Shown here: positions 1 to 9,537 of the stretch, in pieces
Layout: every line of letters begins with the position of its first letter
Position numbering within the stretch: position 1 is the stretch's first letter
Assembly: GCA_001972305.1 (NCBI GenBank)
Contig: BDDD01001510.1
Coordinates: 1-64,000 of the forward strand
Reading direction: 5' to 3'
DNA length: 64,000 nucleotides
DNA from: Cephalotus follicularis
Lineage: Eukaryota > Streptophyta > Magnoliopsida > Oxalidales > Cephalotaceae
The notes under the pieces: model-generated
What the model was told of the DNA's origin: nothing
Database searches by the model: none
The model's input: only the letters and a program-made list of their open reading frames with translations
Program-made: the position numbers and the translations under genes

Positions 1-329
1 TGAGTGAGTTCTAGCTCTTGGAGTTTGCTGGAAGATTTACCTGTTGTACCTGAAGCTTGGAGAAGATCAAAGGGAATCTACTCAAGCTTGTACCGGCAAA
101 GAACGAAGGAGCCAACACCCATTGGTATAACCTTTGGTCCCTCTCTTCTTCTTGCCATGTTTGTGTGTCACCATTGGTTGCAATGGTGACACCTATTCAA
201 TTCTGTTGATGTTGTGGTGATCCATGGGATCTGTGGGCGTGCCTATATGGACTTGTTTATGTTATATAGGGTGCTTTTCCGTTGCATGATTGATTATTTA
301 AAATTTTTATTCTATACTCTTACACCCTA
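1..329. other. Unassigned flank of the G0 gag remnant
   Basis: No coding sequence is recognisable here. Minus-strand gag similarity stops near 330 and what follows toward position 1 does not continue it, so the gag of G0 is either truncated or interrupted here. The AT-rich stretch at about 290-325 and the hairpin at 165-192 look like LTR or untranslated sequence from another element. A 61-codon plus-strand frame at 4-189 has no recognisable domain and is not called as a gene. Confidence 0.4.
165..192. repeat. 12-bp perfect hairpin with GTTG loop
   Basis: The arm GTGTCACCATTG (165-176) is exactly complementary to CAATGGTGACAC (181-192) across the loop GTTG. Nothing around it identifies the parent element. 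A 12-bp perfect stem is notable in sequence as decayed as its surroundings, but a single copy gives no covariation support. Confidence 0.6.
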
Positions 330-883
330 TGTCCTTTTTTGGCACCGAAGTCAGCATACCCGATTCTATCACATAGGAGTCGAGGAACTCTGTCTGAAGC
401 CTCTCCCATGTAGCATCGAGTCCAACTGACTCCCACTTCGCCTTGACCATCTCCCACCAGTGGGTGGCCTCTCCCCCCAGTCGGTACACGACAAACTTCA
501 ATTTCTGAGTGTCGGTACATTCCATTACTTCAAAGATCTTCTCTAGGTCTTGAAGCCATCTTCCAGCAATCGTGGCATCAAGTTCTCCTCGGAAACTAGG
601 TGAGTTCTGTCTCATAAACCTTTCGATGTCCCTCCCAAACTGACTACTATCCTCTCCCGGGCAGCGATCGGGAGCTCTATGTTGCGGTCGAGCTTGCGCA
701 TACTACTGGCGCATCTCCTCCGTATTAGCCATATTGAAGGCCATCTGTTGTTGGAAGTAATCCGCAATCCGGGTGATCGGGTTCCTATAAACTTGAGGAA
801 CATTCACTCCTTGCGGCATATCCGCTTCCTCAGGGGCATTGGCTCAAACAGCTCTAGCCCTACCACGTGTTCTCCTTCGATCC
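330..883 (-). pseudogene. Ty3/gypsy gag (element G0), broken
   Basis: Gag is the capsid polyprotein of LTR retrotransposons and packages the element RNA in cytoplasmic particles. Reading minus from an ATG at 883, the frame opens with an Arg-rich start (MDRRRTRGRARAV), meets TGA near 844 and TAG near 710, and continues in the same frame into the 102-codon stretch that starts at 615. That stretch shows the conserved gag core: RWLQDLEKIFEVMECTD, then a VYRLGGEATHWWEMV segment. This is the pattern of Del/Tekay-type chromoviruses. The remnant is about 185 codons against several hundred in intact copies, because the zinc knuckle and pol are missing. The PBS (982-993) and the LTR start (997) lie just upstream in the correct order. 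Confidence 0.85.
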
Positions 884-981
884 ATTTGTTCCTATAAGAA
901 GGATGACGGTTAGTCACGACTTTAGGAAAACAATTTATTGATTGCCAAGGAAAGTATCCTAGTTAAGCATATATGGAATAT

Positions 982-993
982 GCTCTGATACCA
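982..993 (-). other. tRNA-iMet primer binding site of G0
   Basis: Read on the minus strand this is TGGTATCAGAGC, the usual plant primer site complementary to the initiator methionine tRNA 3' end. It starts three bases after the LTR terminus at 997, so the LTR at 997-3540 is the 5' LTR and G0 runs toward lower coordinates. Confidence 0.92.
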
Positions 994-2197
994 CGTTGTC
1001 ACACCCCCGTTTTCCCATAGAGACAACATATAAAGCGGTAAGGCAATCAACATAATATATAATCTAGCTCATGCAATTTTACCAATAAATAAATTTCTCG
1101 ATAGCGGAAGCATTCATGTAAAAGCTGAATTTAAACATACATCACGCATCCCATACTACGTGGTTCCCAACAGGTTTATATATAAACCCTCATTATTGTC
1201 GATCGCCCAAAACAGAGCGTGATAATATAGTACAAGATAAAATAAATCATGTTACAATAATCCAACTAGCATGACCAATGTTCATTAATCCAGTACATAA
1301 AAAAATAAGAGAGATAACTAAGTCTTGTCTTTAAGTCTCCATGCATGCTCCATATCATATCCACTCCATCAATCTGTTACAGTAGGGGGTTAGCCTTTGT
1401 CCTCACTCGGCTAAGTAGAAAAGTTTATGTATACAGTTCAAGGTCAAAGGTAATGCGTATCATGAATGAATGCATAGTGATGCAGTATGACATGTAATTT
1501 TCACAATAATTATATCTCCGTATGTACATATAAAAATATATGTATGTTCACAGTACAAGTATAACCTCATAAGCTATATCAACTCAAGCAGTAAGTATGT
1601 CCCAAAAGGAACCAGACAAACAAGTCATCATAACCGTCGCCACCTCCTGGCCCCAACGTCATGCACTCTTACTCCATCCCCGTTTGCGAACGGTTTGGAC
1701 CAAGTCCTCCGTATGTTGCTTAGCACGGTGGCTAAACCAACAGCAAGTTACTAGCACAGCGGCTGAGTAATCAACAGGCACAAGCATTGCATAGTATAAG
1801 TCAAGCAATAAATTATAAATTACTTGATTAAATATATTTGTTTAAAATATATTACTCCGTTCACAAGTTGTGCTAAGTTATAAAACTTGAAACAATATAT
1901 TTCATTGTGTAACCAATCCTTTAAAACATTTCTCCATCTTTGGGGATACTTCCCCAGTCATTTCGAAAATATATAAAATCATATGTTGACAAATATACAT
2001 TTACGTACAGTAATGATTATAATAATAATGCAAGCTTTTCAGAATGGTAAACACTTTTTAGAAATCAACCATAATGCAATTCACAGTACAGTAGCAGTTC
2101 AAATGCAGGGCAAACATATGCTCAGAATGCACCTGGGGTTGTTGGTAATTAACCTAGGTCTATCACTTTCTCTAAGGGTTCAATTTCTGTAGTAACA

Positions 2198-2388
2198 GTC
2201 GACTGTTTTTTCATAACAGCCGGCTGGATCCTTGAGTCAGTCGACTGTTCCTTCCCAACAGTCGGCTTGTTCATCACGAGCATTCGGCAGTCGACTGTTT
2301 TGGGTAAAAACGCATGCGCAGTCGACTGTTCTTACATGACAGTCGATTGGATGTTCGAGTAGTCGACTGTTTTACTTAAACAGTCGGC
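2198..2388. repeat. 21-nt-spaced GTCGAC palindrome array in the G0 LTR
   Basis: Nine cores (GTCGAC, GTCGGC, GTCGAT or GCCGGC) start at 2198, 2219, 2240, 2261, 2290, 2321, 2342, 2362 and 2383. Six of the eight steps are 20-21 nt; the others are 29 and 31. The usual arms make the palindrome AACAGTCGACTGTT. The spacer between palindromes is not conserved, so this is a motif array rather than an ordinary tandem duplication. The sequence is non-coding. Confidence 0.85.
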
Positions 2389-3231
2389 TGTTCTGGGCTG
2401 GACAGTGCCAGCGATTCACTACTAATCCATTCTACAAACTATTGGAACGTATCCACACGTGTTCAAACCTCAGAATATCATCAGTAATCATACACTGGTT
2501 TAAAACACAACTCAATTCATGCATTATTCTCCGTTTTCATCATCATTCAAATGACATCCAAACATGGCATTGCATAAAAACCAACCAAAACTCCATCCAA
2601 AACTCAGTGTGCATGTTAGGTTATTTATTAACTTTAACCACAACATTAACACAGAAATCCACAGCCAAACAACTACACCATTCATTTATAACATCATTAC
2701 TCTTAAACTCAAATTGCATACATAGAATTCTCTACCATTTACCCTACCTTTGATTTCAAGTTAGAAATCGGAAGTCCACCTCTTTGTGTCTCCTTTCCAG
2801 TATCTTTGAGCCTCCCAGTAGCTCCAACTCCAAGCCCAGTTGCTCCAAGGATAGCACAACAGCTCCCACCCGAGCTCCAAGCTTCAACAAAGGAGAATCC
2901 TCTCAAATTTTCACTATGTTCTCTCTCAATATCTCTGGTTCTTTGGTCTTTCAGTATCTGCACGAGAGCGGTGAGGGGAGACATTTTATGCAGAGACTTT
3001 TCTCTTCCCTCCCCCTAGCTCCCTCACATGGCACTAAATGCCATCCTCCCTTCTAACACTTGCATGCACACACACATGTCATTCCACCCCTTCCCCTCAG
3101 TTTCTGCAGGTTCTAGTAGTCATGTGCATGGCATACACGTTTCATCTATCATCAGATGGCGCCTGCAAGATGCCTTATCAGTGGCTGCATGTGATCTCGT
3201 CACATGCAAATAAAACAGAGCACGATCCAGT

Positions 3232-3380
3232 CAGCTGCATTTCCCTGGCAGTCGGCTGTTCGCCTGGCAGTCTGTTGCCAAGTGTCACGACAGTTGGCCA
3301 GTTGACTAGTTCATCCCACCAGTCGACTGCTCCCACTCGCAGTCAGCCAGTCGGCTGGTCTGTTGTGCCAGTCGACTGCC
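3232..3380. repeat. Second, looser GTCGAC array in the G0 LTR
   Basis: About eight CAGTCGACTG-type motifs lie here, several degraded (CAGTCAGCTG, CAGTCGGCTG, CAGTTGGCCAG, CCAGTCGACTGC). The spacing is less regular than in the array at 2198-2388. Both arrays of this LTR use the same CA..TG arms. Confidence 0.7.
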
Positions 3381-3540
3381 TCCCGTATAGTTATCAAGTA
3401 ATCACACTTATAAGTATATAATCGACTTAATATCAACATCAACATCATCAAATTCGAAAAAACCATCATTTTATTAATTTCCACAAATGAAGTACATTTA
3501 CATTGTGAAATCATAATACATGAAATTTCTGGACGTTACA

Positions 3541-3935
3541 GTTTTTGTGCTCTCTCTTAGTGTCTTCTCTCCTCTCTCTCATATACAATCAAGAGTTGAA
3601 GGTTTGGGAAACCTGGTTTTAGAAATTAAAGCTTGGTGTGGATACCTTAGAGGCTTTCTATACTTGGAAGCTAGAATCGTTTTTCAAAGGTTCAACAAGT
3701 AGCTGTGCTTTTGAAAGCAAGAAGACTCAAAGGAAGAAGGAAGGAGCTGCTCCAATCATATGAGTAATTCTGCCTGCTCCTCCCCATTGTTTTATATATA
3801 ACTATAGATGTGTACTCAAAAGATCCTGGAAACGAACAATATGGCTTGATATTCATGAGATGATTACACAATATATGTTTTAGGGTTTTATGCATATAGA
3901 TATTTTATTGCTTAAATCGTCATAAGGTTCCAACA
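3541..3935 (+). repeat. 3' portion of the copia Z 5' LTR
   Basis: Sequence between the end of the G0 LTR and the Z primer site ends in GTTCCAACA at 3935, a typical CA terminus, and is followed by AAA and the primer site. The beginning of the LTR lies on the other side of G0, outside the window. A TATA-like TATATATAA occurs at about 3791. Confidence 0.75.
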
Positions 3936-3938
3936 AAA

Positions 3939-3950
3939 TGGTATCAGAGT
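3939..3950 (+). other. tRNA-iMet primer binding site of copia Z
   Basis: TGGTATCAGAGT lies three bases after the LTR end, differing from the G0 and copia B sites only in the last base. It fixes the plus orientation of Z. Confidence 0.9.
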
Positions 3951-4080
3951 CAGATTTGATGCATATATATAGTTATAAACATGTTTGTTGAAGATATGCT
4001 TGAATTGTTTAGGTTTAATCTGTGAGACGGAAGCATGGGATGCAAATTGGCGATTAGAATTTTTTTGTAGTCGCGAAAGC

Positions 4081-4364
4081 GTCCACGCCTTCATGAAAAG
4101 CGTCGACGCCTATGCGCGATACCACTGCAGGAATTGCATGAAGACGCGTAATGCATCGACGCATTTGAGAAAAGCATCGACGCTTAGGTGCTAAAGCGCG
4201 GACGCTTTTGAGAAAAGTGTCGACCCTTATGCGTTAAAACTGCGTCTTCACTTGAGTAAGGCGTCGACACCTACGCGTAAAATGATCGATGCTTTTGAGA
4301 GAAGCGTCAACGCTTATGTGCACAAAGGAACGCAAGCGTCGACGCTTTGTGCAAAAGCGTCGAC
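4081..4364. repeat. 21/22-nt GTCGAC array in the copia Z leader
   Basis: Cores of the type GTCGAC, ATCGAC, GTCAAC or GTCCAC start at about 4081, 4102, 4155, 4176, 4198, 4219, 4263, 4285, 4306, 4338 and 4359. Successive steps are 21, 53, 21, 22, 21, 44, 22, 21, 32 and 21 nt, so most are one or two units of 21-22. The arms differ from those in G0: they form AAGCGTCGACGCTT-like palindromes. The array lies in the leader, after the primer site and before gag, so it was part of the genomic RNA. Confidence 0.85.
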
Positions 4365-4909
4365 GGTTTTGCGTTAGTATTACAGGAAAAAGAGTTTTTC
4401 CAATTTACCTAATCAATTGTCTATGGTTTTAGAATTATATCTATCAAGTTTATTTGTTGATTCAATGAGATTGAATATGCATGATGGTATGGCTATGGAC
4501 TTGACCTAGTTTTATCTTATTTTATTCAAGTATTGAGTGTATGTTTTTATTTCATATTTTTCGGGTTGTAATATTTTAGAGACTTGTATGTCTCTCTTCT
4601 CCCTCCTAATTTATATATGTAATTCTTCTTCACCTCCTTGTAACTCCCCTTGACTTATTTCAAGGTTTCTATAGTTTATAGTTGGTTTATGTAATTAAAG
4701 TGCGAGCGTCACAGCGGAAGAAATTTTAAGGAGGACGAAGATATTAATAGACCCATGCGTGTATGAGAGCGAATGTATGATTGTAATAACATACCTAGGA
4801 ATGAGACCAGCAACTTGTTTCAGAGTCAGACAAGTTGTAGTAGTAAAATCCATAACCTGCCATTAGTTGTTAATAGTATGTATGTGATGCATGTCAAAAT
4901 TCTACTTTT

Positions 4910-4951
4910 GAGGTTCCAACGGCCTCCCCCTTAGAGGTTCCAACGACCTCT
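4910..4951 (+). repeat. Two hairpins with invariant TCCAACG loop
   Basis: GAGGT-TCCAACG-GCCTC (4910-4926) and AGAGGT-TCCAACG-ACCTCT (4933-4951) share the 7-nt loop. The inner stem pair changes from T-G to T-A and so keeps pairing. They sit in the Z leader about 200 nt before the larger hairpin set. Confidence 0.65.
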
Positions 4952-4996
4952 CCATATTATGACATCTACCTATAATTTGATTAATAAAGGTTTGGC

Positions 4997-4997
<1 letters not shown>

Positions 4998-5027
<30 letters not shown>
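4998..5027. repeat. (AAT)10 microsatellite
   Basis: Ten uninterrupted AAT units lie in the copia Z leader. Simple-sequence repeat; no function is implied. Confidence 0.95.
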
Positions 5028-5030
<3 letters not shown>

Positions 5031-5126
5031 ATTTCTATTATTATTCCTCAATTATATCATGATATCAAGTTAAAGCACAACAGGCACAAGAGAGTGTTTG
5101 GTCGTTGCCTTCTGCCATTACAACTG

Positions 5127-5474
5127 ATATAGATGCTTTTGGAAATTGTGAGTGTTTTGGCCCCCATCAAGGCTTACCTTTTCTAGGAACATCTATATGA
5201 GTTGAACATGAGATATACATACAGATGAATTGTGAAAGTGAATGTTTTGGCCCCCGTCAAGATTCACATTCATTGATTCATTGTGTGTTGGATGGTAGGT
5301 TAAACTTGACTACAATGCATATGGCGTTTTGGCCCCCGTCAAGGTCATATGTAGACTAGAGGAAAAACCGATGATCGGGAATCATGCTATTGTATAGTTG
5401 GTAAGAGTTTGCCTAACTACAAGTTTCAGTATAGCATTTTGGCCCCCGTCAAGGTTATACTGAATATGTTGTAG
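5127..5474 (+). repeat. Four covarying hairpins with invariant GGCCCCC loop
   Basis: Four hairpins share a loop of consensus TTTTGGCCCCCRTCAAG but have different stems. (1) GTGAG 5148-5152 pairs with CTTAC 5173-5177 inside an outer stem ATATAGATG 5127-5135 / CATCTATAT 5190-5198. (2) GTGAAT 5238-5243 with ATTCAC 5262-5267; outer ATGAAT 5225-5230 / ATTCAT 5268-5273. (3) CATATGGC 5318-5325 with GTCATATG 5344-5351. (4) TTCAGTATAGC 5425-5435 with GTTATACTGAA 5454-5464; outer CTACAA 5417-5422 / TTGTAG 5469-5474. G-T wobbles occur in stems 1, 3 and 4. The block lies between the primer site and gag, where LTR-element RNAs usually carry packaging and dimerisation signals; that role is inference. Confidence 0.88.
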
Positions 5475-5686
5475 GACACTAATCCCTACTAGAAAATGAG
5501 ATCCATGAGACTTGGATTGTTATTTCTCGTCTTCCACAATATTTAAGGGTTATGGGATTCGCGCAAAACAGTGGGAGCTTGAGAGGAAAAACACCTAAAA
5601 GATTAAAGACAAAATCTTTATGGTTATAAACATTTAAATTGAATTTATCTGAATATTGTCTTTATTTTATATCTGTAGAAATCGCA

Positions 5687-6565
5687 ATGACAAATCCCCT
5701 TACTGTAATACTTGAGAAGAATCAGTTGATAGGTCCATATTATATGGACTGGCTACAGAATGTCAGAATAGTTCTGAATTTCGATGACATAGAGCATGTC
5801 CTAGAGGCCCCTATGCCAGCACTGCCTGCTGAAGGTGCCTCAACCGAAGATCGTGCCATTTGTAAGAAATGGGTGGCTGATGAAAAGAAAGTCAGAAGAT
5901 ACCTAATGACATCGATGAGCAATGCCCTACAAATCCAGCATAAATCGATGCGAGATTCTAGGGAAATTCTCCTATATCTCCACGAGTTATACGGAGAGAC
6001 TAGTAGGAATGCTCGGTTCTAGCTCACCGCTGAGCTGTATGGCACTAAAATGGCTGAAGGATCTTCTGTTCATGATCATGTGCTTAATATGATCAATGCA
6101 ATTGAATGTCTTGTTGATCTTGGCATCATTCAAGATGCTGAATTAAGCACTAATCTGATCCTTCATTTCACTTCGACCTTCCTTCTCTGGTTTCATCAAC
6201 AATTCTAACATGAATAAGATATCAGCTACTATGGCTGACCTTCTAAACATGCTGAGGGAAGATGAAATGAACATGAATAGGGATAAGGCGCCAATCATGA
6301 TGGTAGGATCATCCCGTAGGCCCAAGAGGAAGGGCAAGTCAAACCATGTGAAGGGAACAAGTGGGACAATACCACCACGATTGACATCTTTCAAACCAGC
6401 GAGAGACATACCACATAATCAGACAAACCAGCAAGCTATTGCTGCGCCGGACACTGTCGCAAGAGTAGCAACTACTGAGGAATCTGCCTCAGAAGCTCCC
6501 GCTAAGGGAGCGTGCTTCCACTGTGGGAAGCTATGAAATTAGAAAAGGAAATGTGTGACATTCCT
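5687..6565 (+). pseudogene. Copia Z gag with zinc knuckle, broken
   Basis: The chosen start is the ATG at 5687 (MTNPLTVILEKNQLIGP), directly after a splice-acceptor-like TATCTGTAG. The copia gag domain (UBN2 / gag-polypeptide type) follows: an LIGPYYMDWLQNVRIVL segment, a WVADEKKVRRYLM segment and an ELYGE motif. A TAG at 6020 breaks the frame, the same frame resumes (ELYGTKMAEG) and stops again at about 6206. The frame then shifts by one to NKISATMADLLNMLREDE. The CCHC knuckle begins CFHCGKL at about 6512 but meets TGA; a second stop lies inside before KRKC. Role: coat protein and RNA binding in the virus-like particle. Compare copia A gag at 10680. Confidence 0.85.
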
Positions 6566-6589
6566 TCGATCAATTGGTAAAGGTATGCC

Positions 6590-6860
6590 CTATTTGTCTT
6601 ATATAGAGGTGAATATGAATATTTCTGATTCATCTTTCTGGATTTTAGACAGCGGATGTGGTACTCACATATGTTCTAATTTATAGGCCCTCACGAACCG
6701 AAGAAACCTTGAGAAGGGTGAGGGAGTTCTACGGCTTGCGGATGGTTCCATTGTTGAAGCCATAGCTATAGGATCGGTTTATATTTTGCTGCCTTCGGGC
6801 AAGAGTTTAGAACTCAAACATTGTGTTTATTCACCACACATTTTGTGAAATATTATTTCT
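6590..6860 (+). pseudogene. Copia Z aspartic protease remnant
   Basis: The retropepsin of copia elements releases gag and pol products from the polyprotein. The catalytic signature reads FWILDSGCGTHICSN, with Asp-Ser-Gly at 6647-6655, in the expected context for the copia family. A stop follows at about 6685, then GVLRLADGSIVEAIAIGS and an ELKHCVYSPHIL segment (the usual LKNVLYVP-like strand) ending in another stop. The active-site triad itself is kept, but the frame is not. Confidence 0.8.
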
Positions 6861-6929
6861 ATTCTAGCATTAGATGCTGAAGGTTTTCATATTATTTTTA
6901 AAGACAAGTGTAGTTCTATTTTATTTAAT

Positions 6930-7765
6930 AATATGATTTATGCAAAATGTTTTCTTCATGATAGATTATATATATTGAGTAAACATGAGACTGTTTTCAA
7001 TATGCCAAAAGACCATAAAACAAAGAGAGATGAATTTAATCAATCCTACCTATGGCATTGCAGACTTGGTCATATAAGTGAGAAAAGAGTCCGTAGGTTG
7101 ATCTTGGATGGATAGTTTAATTTCTCAATGTATCAACCGCTTACAACTTGTGAACCCTATCTTAAAGGTAAAATGACCAAATCTCCCTTCACAGAGAAAG
7201 GGGAAAGGACCCCAGAACTGTTAGGTCTAGTACATACTGATGTATGTGGACCAATGACAATTGATGCCTGAGGTGGATATTCCTACTTCATAACCTTTAC
7301 GGATAATCATTCTCATTTTGGTTATTTGTACCTTATACGGCACAAATCTGAAGCCTTTGAAAAGTTTAAGGAATTCAGACATGAAGTAGAAAAGTAGACT
7401 GGTAAAAGTCTGAAAACTCTTGGATCAGAAAGGAGAAATCGTACCTTGCTTGACATGGTGCGTAGAATGATGAGTGATGCTGGACTTCCACTGTCTTTAT
7501 GGGGTTATGCTTTAGAGACTGTTGTTCTCTTATTGAATAGGACTCCAACGAAATCTGCTCCTAAGACCCCATATGAGATATGGAACAGGAAGAAACCCAA
7601 TCTTAGTTACCTAATAACATGGGCCTGCTCTGCATATGTCAAGCAGGCAGTAGCAGATAAATTGGAATCACGGTCCATTAAATGTAAAGTTGTGAGATAT
7701 CCTAAAGAAACACGAGGATATTATTTCTATTATCCACCTGACAACAAAGTGTTTGTAGCCTGACA
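6930..7765 (+). pseudogene. Copia Z GAG-pre-integrase and integrase, with internal deletion
   Basis: The pre-integrase zinc region reads YLWHCRLGHISEKRV (about 7047-7095) with its two histidines; a cysteine pair partner follows in TCEPYLKGKMTKSPF. The integrase core begins LVHTDVCGPM (first catalytic Asp at about 7240). Stops interrupt at about 7114, 7270 and 7396. At about 7425-7440 the sequence jumps from [11 protein letters not shown] to [15 protein letters not shown], so the segment that normally holds the second catalytic Asp (the SDRGGEY region) is gone. The C-terminal part ([19 protein letters not shown], then TRGYYFYYP) is readable to 7763. Integrase inserts the cDNA into host chromatin; this copy cannot. 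Confidence 0.85.
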
Positions 7766-7989
7766 TGCTACTTTTCTTGAGAAGGACTTCCTGTCTGAAG
7801 ACAGAAGTGGGAGTGTGATAGATTTAGATGAATGATCTAAAGAACCACAAGTTGAGGGCCTATCCAATCCTGTTCAAATTAATGTTCCAGAAATGCCGGA
7901 TACCACAGATACATAACCTCTGCATAAAACTACCCGATTACCAAGGGAACCTGAGAGATACTATGGTAGTTTTCTCATTGAAGGTACCC

Positions 7990-8590
7990 AAGAGGTCATG
8001 AATGATGATCCGGTAAGCTACAAAGAAGCCATATGCGATATAGACTCAGAGAAACGGCTTAAAGCCATGAATTCTGAAATGGAATCCATGTACTCCAACA
8101 AAGTTTGGGATCTAGTGGATGCACCCGAAGGGGTTAAACCCTTAGGATGCAAATGGATTTTAAAAAGGAATCTTGGAGACGATGGAAATCTGAAGACCTT
8201 TAAAGCTAGGCTCATAGCCAAATGTTACAATCAACGGGAAAGGATTGATTATGAGGAAACTTTCTCTCCCATAGCCATGCTTAAATCCATTTGGATTTTA
8301 CTTGGTATAGCTGCACATTTTGACTATGAAATATGACAAATGGATGTGAAAACTTCTTTTCTCAATGGAAACATTGATGAAGATATTTATATGACTCAAC
8401 TTGAGGGTTTCATATCCACTGGTGAGGACCAGAAAGTGTGCAAGCTTCAGAAGTCCATTTATGGACTGAAGCAAGCTTCGAGTAGTTGGAACATCCGATT
8501 CAATGAGACAATCAAAGAGTTTGATTTCATTAAGAATCGAGATGAACCATGTGTGTATAAAAAGGTTAGTGGGTGCTCAGTGACTTTTCT
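7990..8590 (+). pseudogene. Copia Z reverse transcriptase N-terminal half, cut by LTR H
   Basis: The copia RT (RVT_2 family) is recognisable from RLKAMNSEMESMYSNKVW, VDAPEGVKPLGCKWI, FKARLIAKCYNQRE and YEETFSPIAMLKSI, then DVKTSFLNGNIDEDIYMTQ and a KLQKSIYGLKQAS segment. A TGA at 8334 falls where the tryptophan of EIWQMDVK would be. The frame ends at CSVTFL, exactly where LTR H begins (8591), just before the catalytic YVDD box. The rest of this RT is not found in the window. Confidence 0.88.
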
Positions 8591-9537
8591 TGTAACGCCC
8601 GAGATTTTTATATGTTGTAGTTTCATGATGTAAATGTACTATTATTGTGGAAACTAATAAAATGATGGATTTCCTGACTTTGATGATGTTTTCCAAACTC
8701 TAATCATATTGATTTTGGAATACGAATGTTAAAGAAATGTTAAAAGAGCAACTTGAAGTAAAACGGCACAGTTTTGGAGAAAAATGCGTCGACGCCTTTT
8801 GAACGCATCGATGCCTTTGAAACAAAGAGACGCACGTGAATGCATGTGCATGCACGTCGACGCCTATGAATAGCGTCGACGTCTTTCAGTTAAAACTCTA
8901 TAAGCATCGACGCCTGCATGCAAACGTTGACGCTTAGTGACAAATGACAGACATGTTCTTCTATTGACAGAATAACGTGCAAGAGGACAACTTATGGTCA
9001 CTTTGCAGGAGCCTTGGGGCACGGAAAATATGTGTTGAGCATGCTGGCATGTTACCAGGCATGCAGGTGCTAGAAGAGAAGAGATGGCATGACACTTGGG
9101 TGTGCATGCAGGCTGAGAGACAGCCTTCATCACCTGCTCCTGCAAAGGAAAAGAGACAAAGCTGAGAAAGAGAGAAAAATGGGAAAATGTAATTTGTGAG
9201 ATGCATGCAACAGACAAGTGAAGAAGGGGAGAGTTTCCATAGCATAATTGCTCCTCTTCTCCCCACTGGTTCGGCTAAAAACACCTGAGTGTGAACAAGG
9301 AAAGAGGTTCCACCATTGTTGAGCATTTTCGAGCTTGGAACTTGAAGCTTGTGGGCTAGTAGCAACGAGACGATCCTTGGAGCAGCAATGGCCGGTTCTA
9401 GGACTTAAAGAGGTGGATTTTCTAGTTCCTAACTTGGAACAAAGAGGTAGGGGAAGCCATAATCGTAATTTTGACCTTAATATTCATGCATGGAAAATGG
9501 TCTTTGTGCATAGTTTCCATGGTTATTGAACTAATTT
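8591..9537 (+). mobile_element. Gypsy LTR H, 5' part, inserted in copia Z
   Basis: It starts TGTAACGCCCGAG at 8591, disrupting the Z RT frame. The first 110 bp align well with the 5' end of the G0 LTR. It is only about 0.95 kb against 2.5 kb for the related G0 LTR, so the 3' part is missing at about 9537, where unrelated LTR sequence begins. It carries a GTCGAC array (8788-8931). No coding potential is recognised; the overlapping short frames at 8864-9365 have no family signature. The right edge is approximate. Confidence 0.7.
8788..8931. repeat. GTCGAC array in LTR H
   Basis: Cores start at 8788, 8807, 8856, 8875, 8906 and 8926 (GTCGAC, ATCGAT, ATCGAC, GTTGAC), with short steps of 19-20 nt and longer ones of 49 and 31. 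The arms resemble GCGTCGACGCC, like the copia Z leader and unlike the G0 LTR that H otherwise resembles. Confidence 0.75.

Larger units (their letters stand above)
997..3540 (-). mobile_element. 5' LTR of gypsy element G0 (2.5 kb)
   Basis: On the minus strand the LTR begins TGTAACGTCC at 3540 and ends GGGTGTGACA at 997, giving TG..CA termini. It abuts the PBS and a gag in the same orientation. The 5' end is clearly related to LTR H at 8591 (shared GTAAATGTACT and AATAAAATGATGG blocks). The 3' end matches the LTR that starts at 63422, including the shared block GGGGTTAGCCTTTGTCC at about 1385 and 63779. Two GTCGAC-type arrays lie inside it. No coding frame of note is present; short frames at about 2740-3060 have no family signature. 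G0 sits within the LTR of copia Z, and its other TSD copy is outside the window. Confidence 0.88.
3541..8590 (+). mobile_element. Copia element Z, partial (LTR end to reverse transcriptase)
   Basis: Going downstream there is an LTR end, a tRNA-iMet primer site, a leader of about 1.7 kb, gag, protease, GAG-pre-integrase, integrase and reverse transcriptase, which is the Ty1/copia order. The 5' part of the LTR is cut off by G0 at 3540 and the reverse transcriptase is cut by LTR H at 8591. Many in-frame stops, a gag frameshift and an integrase deletion show it is inactive. The leader is unusual because it holds three separate structured repeats (4081-4364, 4910-4951, 5127-5474). Confidence 0.85.

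Noticed and set aside
3038-3421. 127-codon plus frame in the G0 LTR
   Set aside because: Antisense to the element and includes translated GTCGAC palindromes; no recognisable domain.
5148-5464. GGCCCCC hairpins as tRNA-like, miRNA precursor or MITE sequences
   Set aside because: Stems are 5-11 bp, too short for a typical plant miRNA duplex; no cloverleaf; no target-site duplications or single pair of terminal inverted repeats.
8864-9365. Cysteine-rich 117 and 134 codon minus frames
   Set aside because: Overlapping frames in LTR H, antisense to it, without domain similarity.
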